Assembly (NCBI GenBank): GCA_964593895.1 | Contig: CAZQKL010000029.1 | Location: 1 to 19,703 of the forward strand | From: CAZQKL01 sp964593895 [NCBI: uncultured bacterium] | GTDB taxonomy: Bacteria > DYJV01 | Reading direction: 5' to 3' | DNA length: 19,703 bases | Part shown: in pieces, positions 6,267 through 14,518 of the stretch | Layout: each line of letters begins with the position of its first letter | Position numbering within the stretch: the first letter of the stretch is position 1 | Notes under the pieces: model-generated | Seen by the model: only the letters and a program-made list of their open reading frames with translations | What the model was told of the DNA's origin: nothing | Databases searched by the model: none | Position numbers and translations under genes: made by a program

Positions 6267-8009
6267 ATGCAAGATTCAGAAAAATTTTTGGAAGCAAGGG
6301 ATATTCTATTGAATGCAAAAAGTTATAATGAAGCTGTTGAAAAATTTAAATGGCCCACAATTTCAAAATTTAACTGGGCTCTTGATTATTTTGACAAAAT
6401 TGCTGAAGGGAATGAAAACCTTGCTTTAATTTTTGAAAGTGAAACTGGTGAAGAGAGAAAAATCACATTTCAACAGATGAAGGAAAGGTCAAATCAAGTG
6501 GCAAATTTCCTTAGAGACCTCGGTCTGCAAAAAGGAGATAGAGTTTTTATGATTATGGATGCTTCTGTGGAGATTTATGAAGTAATATTGGGAGTTATGA
6601 AAGCTGGAGGAGCAATAATTCCAGGTGCTGCTCTTTTATCTCCAAATGATATTGCAGATAGAATTGAAAGAGGAAATGTTAAATTTTTTATTGCTCATTC
6701 AAAATATGCTGAAAAAGCATTAAAAAATGTTGGTGATAGTTTAAAAAAATTAAAAGCAATTATTACAGTTGGAGAATTAAAAGAGGATTTTTTAATTGAT
6801 AATGTTTACAATTATTCAGAAGTTGATAAATACAATAAAGAGTATAAAGCACCATTTATAACATACTCAAATGATGAACTTTTTCTATTTTTTACTTCAG
6901 GAACAACTTCAAAACCAAAGCTTGTTATTCATAATCATATCTACCCTGTTGGACATTTAACTACAATGTATTGGATTAATTTGCAAAAAGGAGATATTCA
7001 TTTAAATATTAGTGCACCAGGATGGGCAAAGTATGCATGGAGTAGTTTCTTTGCTCCATGGAATGCTGAAGCAACAATATTATGTCTTTACTACTCACAA
7101 TTTGATGCAAAATTTGTTTTAAAAATGATTGAAAAGCATAAAGTGACAACATTATGTGCTCCTTTCAGTGTTTTAAAACTTTTTACGCTTGAAAATTTAA
7201 CTGAATATAAATTTAACTTGAAGGAAATAGTTAGTGCAGGAGAACCTCTTGCTCCAGCTGTTGTGAAAAAAATTGAAGATGCGGTAAATGTTGAAATTAG
7301 GGAAGGATACGGACAAACTGAAACTACATTACTTATTGCTAATTTTAAAGGAGAAAAAAGAGTATTAGGTTCTCTTGGAAAACCTGCTCCAGGATATACT
7401 GTAAAGCTATTAAATGACACTCTTGATGAAGTAAAACAGGGAGAAGATGGAGAAATTTGCGTTCAAACTTATCCATATAGGCCATTGGGACTTTTAAGCA
7501 AATATGATGATGAGGAAAAAAATAGAGAAGTGTTTAAAGGATGCTGGTATAAAACAAGCGATTCTGCATATATGGACAAAGAAGGTTACTTTTATTTTGT
7601 TGGAAGAACTGATGATGTTTTTAAAAGCCTTGATTATAGAATTTCTCCTTTTGAAGTTGAAAGTGAAATTGCAGTGCACCCATCTGTGCTTGAAGTTGCG
7701 GTAACTCCAACTGTGGATGATAGAGATAGAATAGTTCCAAAAGCTTTTATTGTTTTAAAACCTGAATATCAGCCTACAAGAGAGATGGCTCTTGATTTAT
7801 TTAGATTTATAAGAAATAACATGGCTCCATACAAAAGACCAAGAGTTATTGAATTCATGAGAGAATTTCCAAAAACTGTTAGCGCAAAAGTAAAAAGAAA
7901 AGATTTAAGAGCTTATGATAAAGGCTTAAAAGAAAGAAAGAAAAGAGGAGAATTTGAATTTTTTGAAAAAGATTTTAAAGATGAACTTCAACTTGGAAAA
8001 AGACAATAA
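6267..8009 (+). CDS. AMP-forming acyl-CoA synthetase (medium-chain / ACSM-like)
   Basis: This ANL-superfamily enzyme activates a carboxylic acid with ATP to an acyl-AMP, then to the acyl-CoA, in the cytoplasm. The 580-residue protein has the core motifs: the phosphate loop FTSGTTSKPK (209-218), NISAPGWAKYAWSS (247-260, typical of ACSM-type enzymes), GYGQTE (347-352), YKTSDSAYMD (428-437) and GRTDDVFK (446-453). The A10-like FPKTVSAKVKRKDL segment carries the presumed catalytic Lys541. In the A8 hinge region the usual Gly before Tyr-Arg is Asp (Asp456), which I believe is a subfamily variant. The start has an AAGGAGG site six bases upstream. The substrate is unknown; the chain fits a medium-chain, branched or aromatic acid, and the divergent TRAP importer is the natural supplier. 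Confidence 0.92.
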   Translation: MQDSEKFLEARDILLNAKSYNEAVEKFKWPTISKFNWALDYFDKIAEGNENLALIFESETGEERKITFQQMKERSNQVANFLRDLGLQKGDRVFMIMDASVEIYEVILGVMKAGGAIIPGAALLSPNDIADRIERGNVKFFIAHSKYAEKALKNVGDSLKKLKAIITVGELKEDFLIDNVYNYSEVDKYNKEYKAPFITYSNDELFLFFTSGTTSKPKLVIHNHIYPVGHLTTMYWINLQKGDIHLNISAPGWAKYAWSSFFAPWNAEATILCLYYSQFDAKFVLKMIEKHKVTTLCAPFSVLKLFTLENLTEYKFNLKEIVSAGEPLAPAVVKKIEDAVNVEIREGYGQTETTLLIANFKGEKRVLGSLGKPAPGYTVKLLNDTLDEVKQGEDGEICVQTYPYRPLGLLSKYDDEEKNREVFKGCWYKTSDSAYMDKEGYFYFVGRTDDVFKSLDYRISPFEVESEIAVHPSVLEVAVTPTVDDRDRIVPKAFIVLKPEYQPTREMALDLFRFIRNNMAPYKRPRVIEFMREFPKTVSAKVKRKDLRAYDKGLKERKKRGEFEFFEKDFKDELQLGKRQ

Positions 8010-8016
8010 TTATCAC

Positions 8017-8034
8017 GCAGGGCTTGTGCCCTGC
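8017..8034. terminator. GC-rich hairpin between convergent genes (terminator or REP-like element)
   Basis: GCAGGGC - TTGT - GCCCTGC is a perfect 7-bp stem with a four-base loop. It fills the 31-base gap between the acyl-CoA synthetase stop and the stop of the convergent GGDEF gene, so it can serve both strands. No real T-tract follows, so it is not a textbook intrinsic terminator. Twelve of its 14 stem bases are G or C in otherwise very AT-rich DNA, which would also fit a dispersed palindromic repeat. I saw no second copy in this window. Confidence 0.6.
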
Positions 8035-8040
8035 CTAAAT

Positions 8041-10341
8041 TTATATTAAAACAACTCTATTTCTTCCACTATTTTTAGCTTTATACAATGCATCATCAGT
8101 AATTCTAAAAATTTCATCTGTGGTCAAAATATCTTCAGGTTTAATAATGTAAGCTCCAATTGATATTGTTAAAAATTTTGATACACTATTTCCCTTATGC
8201 TCAATTTTTAAATTTTCAACTTCCCTTCTTATTTTTTCAAGAATTTTTTTAACTTTATCTTTATCATTTTCATAAAAAATGAGGGCAAATTCTTCCCCTC
8301 CAATCCTAAAAACAAAATCATTTGGTCTTTTTAAATTATTTTTCAAAACATCTGCAACTCTTTTTAAAATTTCATCTCCTTTTTGATGTCCATAAATATC
8401 ATTAAATTGTTTAAAATGGTCAATATCAACAATTGAAAACACAAGTGAAGATTTAATTCTTTTTGAAATTTTTAACTCTCGTGGGAAAATTTCATCAAAA
8501 AACCTTCTATTGTAAAGTTTTGTTAAACTATCAGTTATTGCAAGCTCTTCAACCTTTTTCCTGTCTGTAATATCATATCTTATTGCTGTATATCCAATTA
8601 TATTGCCATTAATATCAAATTCTGGACTGATAATTGTATAAAGCCATATAAACTTTCCATCTTTAGTTTTATTTTTTAACTCTCCTTTCCAAACTTTACC
8701 ACTTTTAATTGTATCCCATAAATTTTTATAAACTTCTAAAGACGTTTCTCCAGATTTTAAAATGCTATGAGTATTTCCAATTAACTCCTCTTTTGAATAA
8801 CCAGTGAGGTCGCAGAAAAACTGACTAACTTCAGTAATTTTACCTTTGACATCAGTTTTTGAAATTAACACATGTTTATCAATTAAATTTAAATAATTAT
8901 TAATTTCTTCATCATTCTCAATCTTATGAATGTAAGTTGCCATTAGAGAAATAGTTGTTTTTAAAAAATTTATGTCAACAAAAGAAAAATTTATTTCATC
9001 AAAAAGTAGTTGAACCACTCCAATTTTTTTCCCAAAATCTATCATAGGTAAAATAACAAGTTTTGATGATGCGATTGAAACACTTCCTGCACAAATTTCT
9101 TTTTTTAAATCAATAATTTTTAATTTACCTTCTACTAATGTTTGACTTACAACATTATCATGTAAACCCAATGTTTGTGGGATTTTTTCAGGATTTACTC
9201 CATAAACAGATGCAAGATACAATTTTTCATTTTTATCATCAAAAATGTAGATTATCCCATTTAAGGATTTAAAATAATTTATAATGTAATTCAAAGATAT
9301 TTCGCAGGCTTCTTTTAAATGTAAATTTTTCATATACTCATCCCTCAATGAAGAAATTAAGTTGTTCTGAACCTTTTCTTTTTCAATTTTTTTCTTTTCA
9401 TCATGAAGTTTGGAATAAAACTTTTTTATGAGGAAAATAACAGTCAAAAAAAGAATTACATAAATTAATGACAATAGTGTGATTTTAAAATATAAATTTG
9501 ATTTCCGGGTTGATAAATTTTTAATAAGATAGTTTTTTGACAAAATAAAAAGCAGATTGATTTTATTAATAATAATTGAAACTTTGAGGAAATATTTATC
9601 TGGAGAAATTACTGCTTCATTATTTAAAATACAAGTTATTATACTGTTCAAATTGTAAAATTTATTTAAAATTTCCTCTATTCTTTCTTCAAATTCGTTT
9701 TGAATAGTTGGATTTAACCTGCTTATAAAAAATTTTATTGTGTTAATTTTGTTGTAAAAATCTGTCACATTCAGTTTTAAAAGAATTTTTATTTTCTGAT
9801 TATTCAAATTTTTTGTTAAATATCCTGTCCCAAGACCTCTTATTTTTCCCGCAATTTCAATAAGTTGAGGAAGCTGAAAAATAAAAAGATTCATAAGGTA
9901 ATAGTTGTTTGTATCCTTATCAAATATTAAATGATATGTTGTCGCCAAATCAATAGTTTTATGCTGAAGTTTTTCAATTATTTTTGTGTATAGTTTAAAA
10001 ATTTCAAATTTGGGAAAATTAACGTTATTAGCTATTTGATTATAAAGGTCAATAATCTCCTTATCATTACTTGAATATATTTCATTTTTAATTTTCTCCT
10101 CATCAATAAAAAGTTTAGATTTTAAAATTTTCTGCTGTTTTTCATTTAGCTGAGAAATTCCTCTCAAAGCTTTTAATTTAATGTTTAAGTTATAAATTTT
10201 TATAATTTTTGAAATTCCTTCAAGTTCAAGAGAGGTATCTTTATAGCTTATCAAAAAATCTTTGACTGTAAAGTAAAAAAGAAGAGTTAAAATAATTAAA
10301 AAAATAAATCCAGTTGTTAAAATTTGTTTTTCAGAAGTCAT
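8041..10341 (-). CDS. Membrane-bound diguanylate cyclase with periplasmic sensor, GAF, PAS and GGDEF domains
   Basis: This protein probably makes cyclic di-GMP in response to signals outside and inside the cell. The 766 residues read in order as follows: membrane segment (about 8-26); a long, mostly helical periplasmic region (about 27-283) with a TNNYYLMNLFIFQLPQL segment like those of four-helix sensor domains; a second membrane segment (about 285-306); a charged coiled stretch; a GAF domain (about 335-475); a PAS domain with its C-terminal motif (about 485-600); and GGDEF (about 601-766). The active site is intact (VDIDHF at 638-643, GGEEF at 681-685), and the RPND inhibitory site lies five residues ahead (672-675), implying product feedback. 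It has a GAGGG ribosome site and starts two bases after the ABC permease stop. The ligand is unknown. Confidence 0.92.
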   Translation of the reverse strand: MTSEKQILTTGFIFLIILTLLFYFTVKDFLISYKDTSLELEGISKIIKIYNLNIKLKALRGISQLNEKQQKILKSKLFIDEEKIKNEIYSSNDKEIIDLYNQIANNVNFPKFEIFKLYTKIIEKLQHKTIDLATTYHLIFDKDTNNYYLMNLFIFQLPQLIEIAGKIRGLGTGYLTKNLNNQKIKILLKLNVTDFYNKINTIKFFISRLNPTIQNEFEERIEEILNKFYNLNSIITCILNNEAVISPDKYFLKVSIIINKINLLFILSKNYLIKNLSTRKSNLYFKITLLSLIYVILFLTVIFLIKKFYSKLHDEKKKIEKEKVQNNLISSLRDEYMKNLHLKEACEISLNYIINYFKSLNGIIYIFDDKNEKLYLASVYGVNPEKIPQTLGLHDNVVSQTLVEGKLKIIDLKKEICAGSVSIASSKLVILPMIDFGKKIGVVQLLFDEINFSFVDINFLKTTISLMATYIHKIENDEEINNYLNLIDKHVLISKTDVKGKITEVSQFFCDLTGYSKEELIGNTHSILKSGETSLEVYKNLWDTIKSGKVWKGELKNKTKDGKFIWLYTIISPEFDINGNIIGYTAIRYDITDRKKVEELAITDSLTKLYNRRFFDEIFPRELKISKRIKSSLVFSIVDIDHFKQFNDIYGHQKGDEILKRVADVLKNNLKRPNDFVFRIGGEEFALIFYENDKDKVKKILEKIRREVENLKIEHKGNSVSKFLTISIGAYIIKPEDILTTDEIFRITDDALYKAKNSGRNRVVLI

Positions 10342-10342
10342 A

Positions 10343-11080
10343 TTAATCCCTCGCAGATTTTACTGATTTATATGCCAAGATAAAAAAAATTATTCCAAGA
10401 GTTAATAGGAACAAATCATTGAGTATATTAAACTTTCCATATAAGGCAAAACCTCTAACCTCTTTTGAAGCAACGCTAATTGGAAGATACTTTAAAATTA
10501 TTTGAGCCCAATGAGGAAGGTTTTTTAATGGGAAAAATGTTCCTCCAAGAAATGCCATTGGAAAAATTATAAAATTATTTAAAAGAGCCTGGTCTGCATG
10601 AGATTTCACTCTCATTGCAGCAAATACTGCAATTGATGAAAAAACAAATGAATTTAGCATTAATGGAACCCAAAACATAATTGAATAATTTAACTTAACT
10701 CCAGCAAAATATCCAATTATTAAAATTAAACAAATGTTGATTAAAGCTTTTGTTATCCCTGTTAAAACTTCGCCCAACACATACAAAAAATCGTGCAAAG
10801 GTGAAGCTTGAAATTCCTCAAAAATTTTCCAGTAAAATCTTGCAATATTAATTTCTCCTGCAATGTTAAAAGCTTGAGTCATTGAACTCATTGCAACAAG
10901 TCCTGGGATTAAAAAGTAAAGATATGGAACTCCATTTACTTTTAAGTGTTTCCCTATTCCATATCCAAATGCAATAATATAAAGAATAGGAGCAATAAGC
11001 ATTGAAAGAATTAATTTTATACCTCTATGCTTCATAATTAAAAGTTCTCGTAAATAAACTGCCCAGAAACTTTTAATCAT
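10343..11080 (-). CDS. ABC-2 type exporter permease
   Basis: This 245-residue inner-membrane permease belongs to the ABC-2 (NodJ/DrrB-like) family, which exports polysaccharides, lipids or drugs. About six hydrophobic segments are visible, including SMLIAPILYIIAFGYGIG (26-43). The typical MAFLGGTFFPLKNLPHWAQ segment occurs near residues 174-192, followed by a short helix and the last membrane span. It overlaps the ATPase gene by 8 bases and is followed by the GGDEF gene, so ATPase and permease are coupled. An envelope-glycosyltransferase gene at the head of the same run hints at a cell-surface substrate, but nothing in the permease identifies it. Confidence 0.92.
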   Translation of the reverse strand: MIKSFWAVYLRELLIMKHRGIKLILSMLIAPILYIIAFGYGIGKHLKVNGVPYLYFLIPGLVAMSSMTQAFNIAGEINIARFYWKIFEEFQASPLHDFLYVLGEVLTGITKALINICLILIIGYFAGVKLNYSIMFWVPLMLNSFVFSSIAVFAAMRVKSHADQALLNNFIIFPMAFLGGTFFPLKNLPHWAQIILKYLPISVASKEVRGFALYGKFNILNDLFLLTLGIIFFILAYKSVKSARD

Positions 11081-11915
11081 CTTTAACTTTCCTTCCTGTT
11101 AATTGGATAAAAACATCTTCAAGATTTATTCTTCTAATATTTAATTCTGAATAGTGCTCTTTTAAGACATTTTTAATCTCCTCTTTTGAATTGAAAAATA
11201 AGGTTTTTAAATTATCTTCATCAACAATGTCAACAGCCCATTTGCCAAGAGAAGAGATTAAATTTTTTGGCTCTCCAACTTTTATAATTTTCCCATTATC
11301 TATAAAAGCAACTCTATCAGCGAGAAATTCTGCTTCCTCAATGTAGTGAGTTGTCATAAAAATAGTTGTTCCATTTTTTTGTATTTTTTTTATAAGCCAC
11401 CATATTTTTCTTCTAATTGTTGGATCAAGCCCAGCAGTTGGTTCATCAAGAAATAGAAGTTGTGGAGAATGGAGAAGAGCTCTTGCGATTAAAAGTCTTC
11501 TTCTCATTCCTCCTGATAAAGCTTTTACTTTATCATTAATTCTATCTAAAAGTCCCACATAATCAAGGAGTTCTTCAATCTTTCTTTTAATTTCACTCAT
11601 CTTCATTGAGTATAAAAGCCCATGAATTAATAAATTTTCTTTTATTGTCAAATCAACATCTAAATTTACTGTTTGAGGAACAAGTCCAATTATTTTTTTT
11701 GCTTTAAGCTGATTTTTAAAAATATCAATCCCATTTATAAATACTTCTCCTGAATCCTTCTTGGTTAAACCTGTAATAATTCTAATTGTTGTAGTTTTTC
11801 CTGCTCCATTAGGACCAAGAAGGGGAAATAACTCCCCTTTTTTAACAAAAAGATTTATCCCTTTTAAAGCCTGAATTTTTCCATAACTTTTCTTTAAATT
11901 CTTGACTTCAAGCAT
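11073..11915 (-). CDS. ABC exporter ATP-binding protein (DrrA/NodI-like)
   Basis: This 280-residue ATPase powers the adjacent ABC-2 permease. The nucleotide-binding motifs are complete: Walker A GPNGAGKT (34-41), the Q-loop VPQ (79-81), the signature LSGGM (133-137), Walker B LLFLDEP (153-159) and the switch His in TTHYIEEAEFLADR (188-201). A C-terminal segment after about residue 220 ends with LNLEDVFIQLTGR-like residues, as in the DrrA type. The start lies one base after the carboxyltransferase stop, with an AGAGGA site inside that gene's end. The substrate is unknown. Confidence 0.94.
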   Translation of the reverse strand: MLEVKNLKKSYGKIQALKGINLFVKKGELFPLLGPNGAGKTTTIRIITGLTKKDSGEVFINGIDIFKNQLKAKKIIGLVPQTVNLDVDLTIKENLLIHGLLYSMKMSEIKRKIEELLDYVGLLDRINDKVKALSGGMRRRLLIARALLHSPQLLFLDEPTAGLDPTIRRKIWWLIKKIQKNGTTIFMTTHYIEEAEFLADRVAFIDNGKIIKVGEPKNLISSLGKWAVDIVDEDNLKTLFFNSKEEIKNVLKEHYSELNIRRINLEDVFIQLTGRKVKDD

Positions 11916-11916
11916 T

Positions 11917-13428
11917 TTAGCATCTCATTCCTCTTTTTTTCACTCCTAAATTTCTTTTTTCAACACTATAAGCCATTTCAACCCAATCACACAGTATTGG
12001 TCTTGTAAATTTAGGATCAATTATCTGCTCTATCCCAAAAACTTCAGCAGTTTTAAATGGTGAGGTTACTTCTTTATACTTTTCCATTAATTCTTTTAAA
12101 AATTTTTCTGGATTTTCTGAGTTTTCTATCTCTCTTTTATGAGCAACATATACTCCGCCTTCAATGGGGATATTCCCCCATCTTGCTGAAGGCCAGGCTA
12201 ATCTGAAAGTGTAATCCATTCCTCCCTTCTGTATAGAACCTCCAACTCCAAAACATTTTCTAACATAAACCACAGCTTTTGGAACTGTTGCCTGAACCAT
12301 TGCACAACCTGCTCTTGCTGACTTTCTTAAAGTTCCATGAATTTCACTATCTTTTCCTATCATCAATCCAGGCTGGTCAACAAAATTAATTATTGGCAAA
12401 TGAAAAGTATCACATAAGTCAACAAATCTTTCAAATTTCTCTGCTGAAGCATAATCCATTGCTCCAGCATAATATTTTGGATTATTTGCTAAAATTCCAA
12501 CAGGATACCCATTTAATCTTCCAAGAGCAGTAATTTGTGATTTTCCATGATTTTTTCCAATTTCAAATATTGAACCTTTATCAAAAACAAGCTCAAGAAT
12601 CTCTCTCATTTCATAAACTTTCCTTGGATTTTCAGGAATTATTTTTTGTAATTTATCTTCAAATCTATTCTTCGGGTCATTAGAAGTAATTACAGGTGGC
12701 AACTCCCAGACATTACTGGGCATGTAAGATAAAAATTTTTTTACTTGTTGTAAAGCATTAATTTCATTATCTGCAACATTATCAATTGTTCCTGTAATCT
12801 CATCTTGTATTTTAACACCTCCAAGTTCCTCTTTTGAAATATCAACTCCAAAAGCTTCTTTCACAAGAGGAGGTCCAGCAACAAATACAAAAGATGAATT
12901 TTTTATCATTATTGAAAAGTGGCTTAAAACCATATATAAGGCAGATAATCCAGCACATGAGCCAAAACAAACTGAAATTACAGGAACTTCAGAGAGAATA
13001 TCAACTCTATACTGAACTGCAAAATCTCCAGATGTGGGAAGCTCAGTATATCCAAGATTTAAAATTTCTTTTATATTTCCACCTGCTCCTTCTATAAGCC
13101 TTATAACTGGAATTTTAAAAAATCTTGCCATTCTCAAAAAATATTCTGCTTTTTCTTTATACAATCTTCCGACAGATGCTCCTTTTGTTGTAAAATCATC
13201 TCCACAAATTGCAACATTTCTACCATCTATTTTTGCAAGTCCAAATTTAAATGGACAGGAACGGGTAAGAACACCAATTTCATAAAAACTATCTTTATCA
13301 ACAAGTTTTTCAATTCTTTCATATACTGTCATTTTGCCTCTTTCATGATGTTTCTTTATATTCTCTTTTCCACCAAGTTCTTTTGCTTCCTTTAACCTTT
13401 CATAAAGTTCTTTTAATTCTTTTTCCAT
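11917..13428 (-). CDS. Biotin-dependent acyl-CoA carboxylase, carboxyltransferase subunit
   Basis: This 503-residue protein has the double crotonase-like fold of the PccB/MccB/GcdA carboxyltransferases, which move CO2 between biotin and an acyl-CoA (or, in decarboxylases, the reverse). The N-terminal half has the RGKMTVYERIEKLVD segment (30-44), DDFTTKGASVG (77-87) and an oxyanion-type GAGG loop (114-117). The C-terminal half has FVDQPGLMIGKDSE and ATVPKAVVYVRKCFGVGG-like segments that match the second catalytic loop. The usual GGARIQEG and GIIRHGA sequences are altered, so the acyl substrate differs from, or cannot be equated with, propionyl-CoA. No biotin carboxylase or biotin-carrier gene is in the window. 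Its start overlaps the GT4 gene by 16 bases. Confidence 0.88.
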   Translation of the reverse strand: MEKELKELYERLKEAKELGGKENIKKHHERGKMTVYERIEKLVDKDSFYEIGVLTRSCPFKFGLAKIDGRNVAICGDDFTTKGASVGRLYKEKAEYFLRMARFFKIPVIRLIEGAGGNIKEILNLGYTELPTSGDFAVQYRVDILSEVPVISVCFGSCAGLSALYMVLSHFSIMIKNSSFVFVAGPPLVKEAFGVDISKEELGGVKIQDEITGTIDNVADNEINALQQVKKFLSYMPSNVWELPPVITSNDPKNRFEDKLQKIIPENPRKVYEMREILELVFDKGSIFEIGKNHGKSQITALGRLNGYPVGILANNPKYYAGAMDYASAEKFERFVDLCDTFHLPIINFVDQPGLMIGKDSEIHGTLRKSARAGCAMVQATVPKAVVYVRKCFGVGGSIQKGGMDYTFRLAWPSARWGNIPIEGGVYVAHKREIENSENPEKFLKELMEKYKEVTSPFKTAEVFGIEQIIDPKFTRPILCDWVEMAYSVEKRNLGVKKRGMRC

Positions 13429-14474
13429 TTTATAACCTCTTCATAAACCATCAATAATTTTTCCACATGATTTTTTATGGAAAACTTTTCCGCTTTTTTT
13501 ACAGCATTTCTGCTGTTTGAAATTAAATTCTCTCTTTTTTTATAAAATTCAATAGCATCAATTATTTCTTCCACTTTTGGAGGATAATCTATAATTATTC
13601 CATCTTTTTTATTTTCAATAATTTCGCTAACTCCATTAATTTTTGTGGTAACAACAGGCAAACCACAAGCCATAGCTTCAAGACAAACATTTGAAAAAGG
13701 GTCAAAATAAGTTGGATGAACAAGAATATGAGATTTGTTATAAATTTCTTTTAATTCTTTTGAATTTTTTTTCCCAAGAAAATTTACATTTTCAGGCACA
13801 TCATCATAAAACTTATCATTTCCAACAACAGTAAGCTCAACTCCATTTATTGATTTAATAGCAGAAATTAGTTCTTTTAATCCTTTTAATTTAAAATCAT
13901 TGGCAACAAATAAAATTTTTAAATTTTTATTAAGTTCTTTTTCACCTTCATTTTTAAAAAAAGCAATATCCACTCCATTATAAATTACAAAAATTTTCTC
14001 CTCTGGATAATTGAACTCCTCAATTATTTTATTTTTTAAAAATTTTGAAACTGAAACTATTGCTTTTGTGTATTTGGGTGAAAAAATTTTTCTCTCAAGA
14101 GAAATAATCAATTTATCATAAAAATTAAAATTTTCTCTTTTTTTCTGATATTTTAAATAAAGTTTATGAAATCCACCACCAGCTCTAAAAATATCATGAT
14201 TTAATGTTTTTGTACATGATTGAACTATATCAAAGTCTGAAATATCAACTTTTTTTGAATAATAGCAGAAACCAAATGTTTTTAAAGTTCTTCCTGGTAA
14301 TGGAAATCCTAATCTTTTCAATTTTATTTTATCTGTTGCAGGTAAAGATTCAATTTTATTGCAAAAAACTGTTACATTATTACCTAAACTTGCAAGTTCA
14401 TGAGAAATTGTGTAAACATATCTCTCAGTTCCACCAGAAGTAGAAAATTTTCTCACTATTAAACCAATTTTCAT
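13413..14474 (-). CDS. Family 4 glycosyltransferase, WaaG/RfaG-like (LPS core)
   Basis: This is a retaining GT-B glycosyltransferase of 353 residues. Visible hallmarks are the N-terminal VRKFSTSGGTERYVY segment (7-21), which resembles LPS glucosyltransferase I (WaaG), HDIFRAGGGFHKLYL (93-107), VIYNGVD (163-169), and the C-terminal DPFSNVCLEAMACGLPVV (258-275). In that last segment Asp258 and Glu266 occupy the EX7E positions. It probably adds a sugar to the inner-membrane face of LPS core or a similar glycolipid, with the donor unknown. It is the first gene of the minus-strand run that ends with the GGDEF gene, and its 3' end overlaps the carboxyltransferase. The ATG has only a weak AGAAG element very close to it, and no convincing promoter is seen on this strand. 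Confidence 0.88.
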   Translation of the reverse strand: MKIGLIVRKFSTSGGTERYVYTISHELASLGNNVTVFCNKIESLPATDKIKLKRLGFPLPGRTLKTFGFCYYSKKVDISDFDIVQSCTKTLNHDIFRAGGGFHKLYLKYQKKRENFNFYDKLIISLERKIFSPKYTKAIVSVSKFLKNKIIEEFNYPEEKIFVIYNGVDIAFFKNEGEKELNKNLKILFVANDFKLKGLKELISAIKSINGVELTVVGNDKFYDDVPENVNFLGKKNSKELKEIYNKSHILVHPTYFDPFSNVCLEAMACGLPVVTTKINGVSEIIENKKDGIIIDYPPKVEEIIDAIEFYKKRENLISNSRNAVKKAEKFSIKNHVEKLLMVYEEVIKWKKN

Positions 14475-14480
14475 CTTCTA

Positions 14481-14509
14481 TTGACTTATTTTTAAATTAA
14501 AGTTATAAA
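14481..14509 (+). promoter_or_regulatory. Strong promoter immediately ahead of the SAM hydroxide adenosyltransferase gene
   Basis: TTGACT (14481-14486) and TATAAA (14504-14509) are separated by exactly 17 bases, a near-consensus sigma70 promoter. Transcription would be expected to start near 14516, only about three bases before the ATG at 14519. No ribosome site fits in between, so the mRNA would be practically leaderless. The -35 box is six bases from the start codon of the divergent GT4 gene. Confidence 0.7.
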
Positions 14510-14518
14510 GAGTTAATA

